A stretch of 64,000 nucleotides of DNA from Magnetospirillum sp. 15-1 (lineage in GTDB: Bacteria; Pseudomonadota; Alphaproteobacteria; Rhodospirillales; Magnetospirillaceae): NCBI RefSeq assembly GCF_900184795.1, contig NZ_FXXN01000025.1:382542-446541 (forward strand), given 5' to 3'. The notes below the pieces were generated by a model. It did no database searches. It saw nothing but the letters and a program-made list of their open reading frames with translations, and was not told the DNA's origin. Shown piece after piece: positions 56,473 through 64,000 of this stretch. The position numbers were made by a program, and so were the translations under genes. The stretch's first letter is position 1; each line of letters begins with the position of its first letter.

Positions 56473-57690
56473 ATGATCAGGAACGTACGGATTCCGGCCC
56501 TGGCCGGCGCCATGACCCTTGCGCTTGCCGCCCTGCCGGCCGTGGCGGCGGAGCAGACCGTCAAGATCGGCATTCTGTCGGATATGTCGGGTCCTTATTC
56601 GGACATGGGCGGTCCCGGCTCGGTGGCGGCGGCCCAGTTGGCCATCGACGATTGCCTGGCCAAGGAATGCAAGGGCATGAAGATCGAGCTTTTGTCCATC
56701 GACCATCAGAACAAGCCGGATATCGGCGTGCAGAAGGCCCGTGAATGGGCTGACGTCAACAAGGTTAACGCCATCGCCGACCTGACCAATTCGGCGGTGG
56801 CGCTGGGCGTGCAGAAGCTGACGCTGGACCACGATTTCGTCGCCATGTACTCCGGGCCGGCCACCACCAAGCTGACCAACGAGGATTGCTCGGCCACCGG
56901 CTTCCACTGGATGTTCGACACCTATGCCCTGGCGGCGGGCTCGGCCCAGGCCATCACCAAGATGGGCGGCAAGAGCTGGTACTTCCTGACGGTGGACTAC
57001 GCCTTCGGCCATTCGCTGGAGGCCGATTCCATGGCCATGGTCAACCAGTTGGGCGGCAAGGTTCTGGGCAGCGTCCGCCACCCGCTCAACTCGGCGGACA
57101 TGTCGTCGTTCCTGCTGTCGGCGCAAAGCTCCAAGGCCCAGGTGATCGCGCTCGCCAACGGCGCCGCCGACACCATCAACGCCATCAAGACGGCACGCGA
57201 ATTCGGCATCGTCCAGGGCGGTCAGCAGGTGGTGCCGCTGCTGATCTTCCTGACCGACATCCGCAGCCTGGGCCTCGACGTCGCCCAGGGACTGACCTTC
57301 ACCGAAGGCTTCTACTGGGACCAGGACGATCAGGCCCGCGCCTTCGCCGCCCGCTTCCAGAAGGCCTTCAAGGACCGCAAGCCGACCATGGTCCAGGCGG
57401 GCACCTATTCCAGCGTGCTGCATTACCTGCGCGCCGTGGCGGCGGCCAAGACCACCGAGGCCAAGGCGGTATCGGCCAAGATGCGCGAGATGCCCATCTC
57501 GGACGCGGTGATGCGCCATGCCGCCATCCGTCCCGACGGGCGGGTGATCCACGACATGCTGCTGGTCAAGGTGAAGAGCCCGGCCGAATCCAAGGGCGAC
57601 TGGGACTTCTACACCATCCAGGCGACCATTCCGGCGGCCGAGGCGTTCAAGCCACTGGCCACCTCGGCCTGCCCCGCGGTGAAGAAGTAG
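56473..57690 (+). CDS. ABC transporter substrate-binding protein, Liv family
   Basis: A 405-residue periplasmic binding protein with a Sec signal (IPALAGAMTLALAALPAVAAEQT). It begins the mature fold at VKIGILSDMSGPYSDMGGPGS, and SWYFLTVDYAFGHSLEADSMAMV is the second-domain motif. Only distant to the Tat-type livK 6 kb upstream, so it binds something else or feeds the same permeases. GGGGAA precedes ATG 56473; a longer start at 56416 lacks a ribosome site. It is transcribed alone. Confidence 0.9.
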   Translation: MIRNVRIPALAGAMTLALAALPAVAAEQTVKIGILSDMSGPYSDMGGPGSVAAAQLAIDDCLAKECKGMKIELLSIDHQNKPDIGVQKAREWADVNKVNAIADLTNSAVALGVQKLTLDHDFVAMYSGPATTKLTNEDCSATGFHWMFDTYALAAGSAQAITKMGGKSWYFLTVDYAFGHSLEADSMAMVNQLGGKVLGSVRHPLNSADMSSFLLSAQSSKAQVIALANGAADTINAIKTAREFGIVQGGQQVVPLLIFLTDIRSLGLDVAQGLTFTEGFYWDQDDQARAFAARFQKAFKDRKPTMVQAGTYSSVLHYLRAVAAAKTTEAKAVSAKMREMPISDAVMRHAAIRPDGRVIHDMLLVKVKSPAESKGDWDFYTIQATIPAAEAFKPLATSACPAVKK

Positions 57691-57780
57691 CGTTCAGACC
57701 GGGGAGGGGGCGGCGCCGTGCCGCCTTCTCCCCGGATAAGGCCCGTGACTCTCCGCATCCGGCGTGTCATGTAGGCTTGC

Positions 57781-58581
57781 ATGTTCCTGCTGTCCAAACT
57801 GCTCGGTATCGCCACCGATCCGGCCACCATCGTCCTGCTGCTGTTGCTGGTCGGCTGGCTGCTGACCCTGTCGCGGCGCTGGCTGCGCCGGGGACGGGCG
57901 ATCCTCGGCCTCACGTTGCTGGTGGTGAGCGTCCTCACCGTGGTGCCGGTGGACCGATGGATCATGACCCGGATGGAGGAACGGTTCACCGCCCCCGATC
58001 CTCTGCCGGACAAGGTGGACGGCATCATCGTGCTGGGCGGAGCCATCAACCCGCTCCTCAGCGCGGCGCGAGGACAGGTGGCGGTGGGCGGCGGCGCGAC
58101 CCGCATGACCACCCTGATTCCCCTGGCGCGGCGCTATCCGGAGGCCCGGCTGGTCTTCACCGGCGGTTCGGGGAGCGCCTTCGAGCAGGAATACCGGGAA
58201 GCCGATTACGCCAGGATCTTCTACCGCGATATCGGGTTCGATACCGACCGGATCGTCTTCGAGCGGGATTCGCGCAACACCCGCGAGAATGCCACCCTCT
58301 CCAAGGACCTCATGCGGCCCAAGTCAGGCGAAACCTGGCTGCTGATCACCTCGGCCGGGCACATGCCGCGTGCCGTGGGTTGTTTCCGGGCGGTGGGGTG
58401 GCCGGTGATCCCGATTCCGGTGGATTACGCCACCACCGGCCTGCGCAAGCCCTGGTGGGCCGAACTGCGCTTCGACCCTCAGCAGGGATTTTCCGGCTTC
58501 CAGTCACTGATTCATGAGGGTCTGGGATTGGTGATATACCGCCTGATGGGCTGGACCGACGCCCTGCTGCCGAAGCCTTGA
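57781..58581 (+). CDS. DUF218 protein, YdcF/ElyC/SanA-like
   Basis: A 266-residue membrane-anchored protein. Two N-terminal hydrophobic segments (residues ~10-60) precede a soluble DUF218 domain: DGIIVLGGAINPLLSAARG, YPEARLVFTGGSGS, FERDSRNTRENATLSKDLM and LLITSAGHMPRAVGCFRAVGWPVIPIPVDY. The family includes ElyC, which affects undecaprenyl-phosphate use in E. coli, and SanA. The peptidoglycan genes that follow suggest a wall role. Confidence 0.88.
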   Translation: MFLLSKLLGIATDPATIVLLLLLVGWLLTLSRRWLRRGRAILGLTLLVVSVLTVVPVDRWIMTRMEERFTAPDPLPDKVDGIIVLGGAINPLLSAARGQVAVGGGATRMTTLIPLARRYPEARLVFTGGSGSAFEQEYREADYARIFYRDIGFDTDRIVFERDSRNTRENATLSKDLMRPKSGETWLLITSAGHMPRAVGCFRAVGWPVIPIPVDYATTGLRKPWWAELRFDPQQGFSGFQSLIHEGLGLVIYRLMGWTDALLPKP

Positions 58582-58646
58582 GATTGCAGTGGCCGGTCAA
58601 AGTGTGGCACAACACCCGGATGCTTACCAGATTTGGGGTTTGGCGC

Positions 58647-59672
58647 ATGGCTAGGGCGACGAAATCTTGGATGATGGCCGGATTGGCGGTGGCCGCTCTG
58701 TCGCTGGGCGGCTGCGCCGCCTCGGCCGAGGAGCCGGCCGCCCAGGCCGAGCCTCAGGTCGCCACGGCGGAAAGCGGCTTTACCGCCTTTTTGGCCGGGG
58801 TGCGCGCCGAAGGCCTGGAAAAGGGCCTCAGCCCCCAGATTCTGGACGCGGCCCTGGCCAACGTCACCCATATCGACCGGGTGATCGAACTGGACCGCAA
58901 GCAGCCGGAATTCACCCTGACCTTCAACGAGTATCTGAGCCGCATCGTCTCTCCGGCCCGGGTGGAGGAGGGGCGGCGCAAGCTGGCCGAGAACAAGGCG
59001 CTGCTCACCGAGATCGAGCGCCGCTACGGCGTGCAGCCGCGCTTCGTAGTGGCGCTGTGGGGCATCGAGACCAATTTCGGCAAGAACACCGGCGGCATGT
59101 CGGTGGTCTCGTCCCTGGCGACCCTGGCCTATGACGGGCGGCGCTCCAAGTATTTCCGCACCGAGCTGATGAATGCGCTCGCCATCCTCGACCAGGGCCA
59201 CATCGCGCCCGCCAATATGATCGGCTCGTGGGCCGGGGCCATGGGCCAGTGCCAGTTCATGCCGTCGACCTTCCTGAAATTCGCGGTGGACTGGGACGGC
59301 GACGGCAAACGCAACATCTGGACCAACCGCTCCGACGCCCTGGCCTCGGCCGCCAACTACCTGTCGTCGGAAGGCTGGAGGGGCGACCAGACCTGGGGAC
59401 GGGCGGTGAGGCTGCCCGCCGATTTCTCCCGCTCCCTGCTGGGTGTCGAGACCCGCAAGACGGTGAAGGAATGGGCGGCGCTGGGCGTCAAGGCCGCCGA
59501 CGGCAAGGCGCTGCCCGCCCGCGACATCACGGCCTCCATCGTGCTGGCCGAAGGAACCAAGGGACCGGCCTTCCTGGTCTACGACAATTTCCGGACCATC
59601 ATGAAGTGGAACCGCTCCACCTTTTTCGCCCTGGCGGCAGGGCATCTTGCGGACCGCATCGGTGGCAAGTAG
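58647..59672 (+). CDS. Lytic murein transglycosylase, MltB-like lipoprotein
   Basis: A 341-residue lipoprotein (lipobox LGGC near residue 21). It is a GH103-type SLT_2 lytic transglycosylase with catalytic Glu in VVALWGIETNFGKNTGG and SWAGAMGQCQFMPSTFLKFAVDWDGDGKRNIW. The C-terminal part (VYDNFRTIMKWNRSTFFALAAGHLADRI) is characteristic of the family. It cuts glycan strands to anhydromuropeptides. The ATG 58647 gives the lipoprotein signal; ATG 58620 is possible. Confidence 0.9.
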   Translation: MARATKSWMMAGLAVAALSLGGCAASAEEPAAQAEPQVATAESGFTAFLAGVRAEGLEKGLSPQILDAALANVTHIDRVIELDRKQPEFTLTFNEYLSRIVSPARVEEGRRKLAENKALLTEIERRYGVQPRFVVALWGIETNFGKNTGGMSVVSSLATLAYDGRRSKYFRTELMNALAILDQGHIAPANMIGSWAGAMGQCQFMPSTFLKFAVDWDGDGKRNIWTNRSDALASAANYLSSEGWRGDQTWGRAVRLPADFSRSLLGVETRKTVKEWAALGVKAADGKALPARDITASIVLAEGTKGPAFLVYDNFRTIMKWNRSTFFALAAGHLADRIGGK

Positions 59673-59712
59673 ACTACCACATCTTTGGCCGGACATGCGG
59701 GGAGGGGACTAG

Positions 59713-60684
59713 ATGTCGCGGAAGACGCGCTTGGCTATGCTGCTGCTGTCCGGAACCGTGCTCACGGGCTGCGCCGAGATGAATCTGTTCGGCCACGTGG
59801 CCAAGTCGGTGGGCGGCGACAATCCGCCGCCGCCCTCGTCCTCGGCCGCCACCAATTACAAGGTGGGCAAGCCCTATCAGGTGGCCGGCGTCTGGTACTA
59901 TCCCCAGGAAGACTTCGCCTATGACGAGACGGGCATCGCCTCGTGGTACGGCCCCGACTTCCACGCCAAGCTGACCGCCAACGGCGAGGTCTTCGACCAG
60001 AACGCCGTCACCGCCGCCCACAAGACGCTGCAGATGCCGTCCATCGCCCGGGTGACCAACCTGGAGAACGGGCGGTCGATCGTCGTGCGCGTCAACGACC
60101 GCGGCCCCTTCGTCAACGGCCGTATCCTCGATCTGTCGCGCCGCTCGGCCCAGCTTCTGGGCATGGAGGGCAAGGGCACCGCCAAGGTGCGGGTTCAGGT
60201 CCTGACCGAGGAAAGCCGGGTCCTGGCCGGCAAGCTCAAGCCCGACACCGCCGGCAACGAGCCCAAGGTGGCGAGCGCCGCGCCGCGCGGCTCGGTCTCG
60301 GCCGAATCCCTGCCGCCCCCTCCCGGCGTCAAGAACGGCGACAACGGCCAAGTGGTGGTGGCCTCGTCGGCCCAGCCCAAGCAGCGCGGCATGACCGCCG
60401 AGGCGGTGGAGCGTGAAATCGCCACCCAAGAGGTGAAATCGGTGCCGGTGCACCCCACCTCCATCTATGTCCAGGCCGGCTCCTACGGCCGCCACGACAA
60501 CGCCAACCGCATGGTGGCGCGCCTGTCGCGGGTGGGCAAAGCCCAGTTGCAGCAGGTCAACATCCAGGGCAAGACCCTGTTCCGGGTCCGTCTGGGCCCC
60601 GTGGCCAGTGTCGAGGAGGCGGATCGCATTCTCGATTCCGTGGTCGCCGCGGGGGCGCAGGACGCCCGCGTGGTCGTCGATTAA
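59713..60684 (+). CDS. rlpA: Septal ring lytic transglycosylase RlpA-like lipoprotein with SPOR domain
   Basis: A 323-residue lipoprotein (lipobox LTGC). Residues ~72-170 are the double-psi beta-barrel domain: GIASWYGPDFHAKLTANGEVFD and RVNDRGPFVNGRILDLSRRSAQLLGM contain the conserved residues. A Pro/Ser linker precedes a C-terminal SPOR domain (SIYVQAGSYGRHDNANRMVARLSRVGKAQ), which targets denuded septal glycan. It is 20 bp before the DD-carboxypeptidase and probably in one operon with it. Confidence 0.92.
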   Translation: MSRKTRLAMLLLSGTVLTGCAEMNLFGHVAKSVGGDNPPPPSSSAATNYKVGKPYQVAGVWYYPQEDFAYDETGIASWYGPDFHAKLTANGEVFDQNAVTAAHKTLQMPSIARVTNLENGRSIVVRVNDRGPFVNGRILDLSRRSAQLLGMEGKGTAKVRVQVLTEESRVLAGKLKPDTAGNEPKVASAAPRGSVSAESLPPPPGVKNGDNGQVVVASSAQPKQRGMTAEAVEREIATQEVKSVPVHPTSIYVQAGSYGRHDNANRMVARLSRVGKAQLQQVNIQGKTLFRVRLGPVASVEEADRILDSVVAAGAQDARVVVD

Positions 60685-60703
60685 CAACGAAAAGGCCGAT
60701 GTG

Positions 60704-61873
60704 ATGCTCGCTCTCTTCCGCCGTTCGCTGGTCGCGGCCCTGGCCGCCGTTCCCCTGGCGGCCTTCTCGTCGCTTCCGGCCCAGGCCCAGTCCATCGAGA
60801 CCGCCGCCAAGCAGGCCATCATCATCGATCACGCCAGTGGTCAGGTGCTGATGGAAAAGAACGCCGACGAACTGATGGTCCCCAGCTCCATGAGCAAGCT
60901 GATGACCGTCTACATGGTCTTCGACAAGCTCAAAAGCGGCGCCTGGAAGCCCAGCGACCGCCTGCCGGTCAGCGAGACCGCCTGGAAGAAGCATTACAAG
61001 TCCGAAGGCTCGCTGATGTTCCTGCCCGTCAACTCCACGGCCTCCGTCGAGGAATTGCTGAAGGGCGTGGTGATCCAGTCGGGCAACGACGCCTGTTCGG
61101 TGCTGGCCGAGGCCCATTCCGGCACCGAGGAAGCCTTCGCCGAGGAGGAAACCCGCAAGGCCCGCCAGATCGGCCTGACCCACTCCACCTTCAAGAACGC
61201 CAGCGGCTGGCCCGAGCCCGGCCACCTGATGACGGCGCGCGATCTGGCGGTGCTGTCGCGCCACCTGATTTCCGACTTCCCGGAATACTATCCGCTGTTC
61301 AGCCAGATGGAGTTCGTGTTCAACGGCATCAAGCAGGGCAACCGCAACCCGCTGCTCTACAACACGCCGGGCGCCGACGGGCTGAAGACCGGCCATACCG
61401 AGGCCGCCGGCTACGGCCTGACCGCCTCCATCAAGCGGGGTAACCGCCGCATCGTCATGATTCTGAACGGCATGACCTCCATGAAGGAGCGGGCCGAGGA
61501 ATCGCGCCGCCTGACCGAATGGGCCTTCCGCGAGTGGGAGACCTACGCCCTGTTCAAGGCCGGCGAGGAAGTGATCCCCGACGCCGAGGTCTGGCTGGGT
61601 CAGGCCGAGACCGTGCCGCTGCTCATCAAGTCCGGCATCGAGGTCACCATGCAGCGGCGCAACCGCCCCGACATGAAGGTCACCACCATCTATAACGGCC
61701 CCATCGCCGCGCCGGTCAAGGCCGGCCAGGAAGTGGGCAAGGTCGTGATCACCGCTCCGGGCATGACGCCGGTGGAGGTGCCCATGGTGGCCGGAGCCGA
61801 CGTGGAGAAGCTGGGCTTTGCCGGCCGCATGTCCACCGCCTTCAAGCGCGTCATCTGGGGCAAGAAGGGCTAA
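60704..61873 (+). CDS. D-alanyl-D-alanine carboxypeptidase (PBP5/6 family)
   Basis: A 389-residue penicillin-binding protein (S11 family) trimming D-Ala-D-Ala from muropeptides. After a signal peptide (LVAALAAVPLAAFSSLPAQAQS), the SxxK motif is SMSK in VPSSMSKLMTVYMV, SxN is SGN in VVIQSGNDACS and KTG is in DGLKTGHTEAAGYG. A C-terminal beta-rich domain ends with an amphipathic anchor (MSTAFKRVIWGKKG). ATG 60704 follows a GTG at 60701, which is also possible. Confidence 0.93.
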   Translation: MLALFRRSLVAALAAVPLAAFSSLPAQAQSIETAAKQAIIIDHASGQVLMEKNADELMVPSSMSKLMTVYMVFDKLKSGAWKPSDRLPVSETAWKKHYKSEGSLMFLPVNSTASVEELLKGVVIQSGNDACSVLAEAHSGTEEAFAEEETRKARQIGLTHSTFKNASGWPEPGHLMTARDLAVLSRHLISDFPEYYPLFSQMEFVFNGIKQGNRNPLLYNTPGADGLKTGHTEAAGYGLTASIKRGNRRIVMILNGMTSMKERAEESRRLTEWAFREWETYALFKAGEEVIPDAEVWLGQAETVPLLIKSGIEVTMQRRNRPDMKVTTIYNGPIAAPVKAGQEVGKVVITAPGMTPVEVPMVAGADVEKLGFAGRMSTAFKRVIWGKKG

Positions 61874-61876
61874 GCC

Positions 61877-62521
61877 ATGATCGCCAGCCCGCCCCGTGGA
61901 CGTTTCATCACCTTCGAGGGCGGCGAGGGGGCGGGCAAGTCGACCCAGGTGCGGCTGCTGGCCGATTCCCTGCGCGACGAAGGGCTGATGGTGGTCACCA
62001 CCCGCGAGCCCGGCGGCTCGAGCGGGGCCGAGGCCATCCGCGCCCTGCTGGTGGAGGGCGATCCCGATCGCTGGGACGGAGTGACCGAGGCGCTGCTTCA
62101 TTTCGCGGCGCGGCGCGACCATCTGGTCAAGACGGTGTGGCCGGCGCTCGAGCGCGGCGCCTGGGTGATCTCGGACCGTTTCGCCGATTCCACCCTGGCC
62201 TATCAGGGCTTCGGCCACGGCCTCGACCCCGATGTCATCGCCAATCTGTACCGTGTCGCCGTGGGTCATTTCGCCCCCGACCTCACCCTGGTGCTCGACC
62301 TGCCGGTGGAAAACGGGCTGGAGCGGGCCGGGCTGAGGGGCGGGGCCGAGGACCGCTACGAGCGCATGGGGCTGGGGTTTCACCAGCGCCTGCGCCAGGG
62401 TTTCCTGGGGATCGCCGCCGCCAATCCCGTCCGCTGCGCCGTGATCGACGCGACCCACAGCCCGGACGAGGTGCACGGCGACATCATGGCGACGGTAAGG
62501 GCCCGGCTGCCGGTGCCATGA
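61877..62521 (+). CDS. tmk: Thymidylate kinase
   Basis: A 214-residue dTMP kinase. Walker A FEGGEGAGKSTQVRLLADSL, the DR(Y/F) loop in WVISDRFADSTLAYQGFG, and the lid region are typical. It makes dTDP for DNA synthesis. It lies 3 bases after the carboxypeptidase and overlaps holB by 4 bases. Confidence 0.96.
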   Translation: MIASPPRGRFITFEGGEGAGKSTQVRLLADSLRDEGLMVVTTREPGGSSGAEAIRALLVEGDPDRWDGVTEALLHFAARRDHLVKTVWPALERGAWVISDRFADSTLAYQGFGHGLDPDVIANLYRVAVGHFAPDLTLVLDLPVENGLERAGLRGGAEDRYERMGLGFHQRLRQGFLGIAAANPVRCAVIDATHSPDEVHGDIMATVRARLPVP

Positions 62522-63609
62522 GCGAGTCGCCCCATCCCCGCGAGACTTCCGACCTGTTCGGCCATGCGGCCGCCGAGACGGCGCTGCTGGATGCCTGGAA
62601 CTCGGGCCGCCTTGCCCATGCGTGGCTGCTGTGCGGCCCCAAGGGCATCGGCAAGGCGACGCTGGCCTATCGCTTCGCCCGCTTCGTACTGGCCGGCGGC
62701 GGCGAGGGCGGCGGACTGTTCGGCGATGCGCCCGACAACCTGGAAATCCGCCCGGATCATCCGGTGTTCCGCCGCATCGCCTCCCAGGGGCACGCCGATC
62801 TCGAGACGGTGGAGCGCGGCTGGGCCGACGACAAGAAAAGCAAGCTGCGCTCGGAGATTGTCGTCGAGGATGTGCGCGGCATCGGCCACTTCATGTCGCT
62901 GACCCCGGCCGAGGGCGGCTGGCGGGTGGTGATCATCGATTCCGCCGACGAAATGAACCGCAACGCCGCCAACGCGGTGCTGAAGGTCCTGGAAGAACCG
63001 CCGCGTAATGCCTTGATGTTGCTGATATCCCACTCGCCGGGCCGTCTGCTGCCCACTATCCGCTCGCGCTGTCGCCGCCTGATGCTTCAGCCGTTGGCGG
63101 AAGACGTGGTCGCCGACCTGCTGACCCGCCAGCGGCCCGAGCTGGGTCCGACGGAAGTGGCGGCCCTGGCCAAGCTGGGAGAGGGCAGCATCGGCAAGGC
63201 CCTGGCCCTGGCCGACGAGGGCGGCCTCGATCTCTACCGCGAGCTTCTCGACCTGCTGCACGGCTTGCCGCGTCTGGACGTGCCGGCCCTGCATGCCTTT
63301 GGCGACAAGGTGGCGCGACCCGAGAACGATGGATCGTTCCGTACCGTTACCGAATTGCTGGGCTGGTGGCTGGCCCGCCTGATCCGGGCCGGCGGGCGCA
63401 AGGGCCACGGCATGGCCGAGGTGGTGGCGGGCGAGGGCGCCCTGATGGAGCGCTTGCTGGCGGCGGCCAGCCTTGAACATTGGCTGGAGGTGTGGGAAAA
63501 GATCACCACCCTGTTCGCCCGCACCGAAGCGGTCCACCTCGACCGCAAGCAGGCCGTTCTCGGCGCCTTCATGGCGGTGGAACGCCTCGCCCGCCAGGGT
63601 TCAAGATAG
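62518..63609 (+). CDS. holB: DNA polymerase III delta' subunit
   Basis: A 363-residue clamp-loader subunit. The Walker A-like GPKGIGKATLAYRFARFVL, the VIIDSADEMNRNAANAVLKVLEEPP core and the sensor region SRCRRLML belong to delta'. It works with DnaX and HolA to load the beta clamp. The tmk-holB-metG order is usual in alphaproteobacteria. Confidence 0.93.
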   Translation: MSESPHPRETSDLFGHAAAETALLDAWNSGRLAHAWLLCGPKGIGKATLAYRFARFVLAGGGEGGGLFGDAPDNLEIRPDHPVFRRIASQGHADLETVERGWADDKKSKLRSEIVVEDVRGIGHFMSLTPAEGGWRVVIIDSADEMNRNAANAVLKVLEEPPRNALMLLISHSPGRLLPTIRSRCRRLMLQPLAEDVVADLLTRQRPELGPTEVAALAKLGEGSIGKALALADEGGLDLYRELLDLLHGLPRLDVPALHAFGDKVARPENDGSFRTVTELLGWWLARLIRAGGRKGHGMAEVVAGEGALMERLLAAASLEHWLEVWEKITTLFARTEAVHLDRKQAVLGAFMAVERLARQGSR

Positions 63610-63642
63610 CGGGCAACAACCTGATTTAGCGGAGCATTTCCC

Positions 63643-64000
63643 ATGACCGGGGCCGGGACCTTCTACGTCACCACGCCGATCTATTATGTCAATGACAAGC
63701 CCCATATCGGCCACGCCTATACCACGCTGGCCTGCGATGTGCTGGCGCGCTTCAAGCGCCTGGACGGCTTCGACGTCAAGTTCCTGACCGGCACCGACGA
63801 GCATGGCCAGAAGGTGGAGAAGTCGGCGGAGACCTTCGGCATGACGCCGCAGGCCCTGGCCGACCAGAATTCGGCCAATTTCCGCGAATTGGCCAAGATT
63901 TTGGGCTGCACCAACGACGATTTCATCCGTACCACCGAGGCGCGCCACAAGGTCGCCTGCCAGGCGCTGTGGGACAAGCTGGTGGAAAAGGGCGACATCT
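63643..64000 (+). CDS. metG: Methionyl-tRNA synthetase, 5' part
   Basis: The first ~119 residues of MetRS, cut off by the window end. FYVTTPIYYVNDKPHIGHAYTTLACDVLARF gives the class I HIGH motif as HIGH, and VKFLTGTDEHGQKVEKSA continues the Rossmann fold. It attaches Met to tRNA-Met. It begins 33 bp after holB. Confidence 0.95.
   Translation, partial: MTGAGTFYVTTPIYYVNDKPHIGHAYTTLACDVLARFKRLDGFDVKFLTGTDEHGQKVEKSAETFGMTPQALADQNSANFRELAKILGCTNDDFIRTTEARHKVACQALWDKLVEKGDI

Noticed and set aside
58582-58646. Sigma-54 promoter before the MltB-like gene
   Set aside because: TGGCAC is present but the second half-site TTGC is missing at the right spacing.

Overview
This 64 kb, high-GC window looks like the chromosome of an alphaproteobacterium of the Rhodospirillales, probably Magnetospirillum or a close relative. 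That placement is inference. It rests on the rpsB-tsf-pyrH-frr-uppS-cdsA-dxr-rseP-bamA-skp-lpxD-fabZ-lpxA-lpxI-lpxB gene order, the use of LpxI instead of LpxH, the rlpA-dac-tmk-holB-metG order, and a small cereblon-like (CULT) protein that resembles the one described from Magnetospirillum gryphiswaldense. No plasmid or phage backbone is visible. One IS element and several intergenic hairpin repeats are the only mobile-looking DNA.

Layout. 1-5.2 kb: the tail of an unknown gene, then on the minus strand a TPR/O-GlcNAc-transferase-like protein, a metallophosphoesterase, a diacylglycerol-kinase-family protein and a membrane diguanylate cyclase. 5.4-9.2 kb: a fatty acyl-CoA synthetase, an HD-GYP phosphodiesterase and the murein endopeptidase MepA. 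9.3-24.2 kb: a long plus-strand block for translation factors, UMP kinase, isoprenoid and phospholipid precursors, outer-membrane assembly (RseP, BamA, Skp) and lipid A synthesis, ending in a glyoxalase. 24.3-25.5 kb: an intact IS5-family element beside palindromic repeats. 25.5-36.1 kb: mostly small housekeeping genes (TrmFO, a double DUF4170 protein, a thioredoxin-like [2Fe-2S] ferredoxin, an RsmC-like methyltransferase, two pseudouridine synthases, a PPK2/CULT pair, a parvulin, a SpoU methyltransferase and an arginase/ornithine aminotransferase pair). 36.1-46.8 kb: an OmpA-type lipoprotein, UvrA, a probable Mn2+ exporter under a yybP-ykoY riboswitch, RecG, SdhE and Mfd. 46.8-50.6 kb: a class V aminotransferase, a tiny membrane protein, a composite repeat, a FrnE-like DsbA protein and a PleD-like regulator with a degenerate GGDEF domain. 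50.7-57.7 kb: a complete branched-chain amino acid ABC transporter (livKHMGF), an aldo/keto reductase, tRNA-Ser(UGA) and a second Liv-type binding protein. 57.8-64 kb: a DUF218 protein, peptidoglycan enzymes (an MltB-like enzyme, RlpA and a DD-carboxypeptidase), then tmk, holB and the start of metG.

How the genes fit together. Much of the window builds or remodels the envelope: the lipid A and BamA block, MepA, MltB, RlpA, the DD-carboxypeptidase, OmpA and UppS. Three nucleotide-excision or recombination genes (uvrA, recG, mfd) lie within 10 kb. c-di-GMP signalling appears as a cyclase, an HD-GYP protein and a probably non-catalytic PleD-like protein. The most interesting items are the CULT-domain (thalidomide-pocket) gene, which follows ppk2 across a 14-bp tandem repeat; the manganese riboswitch before the UPF0016 exporter; and a set of long imperfect hairpins made of short GAAGGCAC- or CCAAGGAC-type units, two of which enclose REP-like palindromes.
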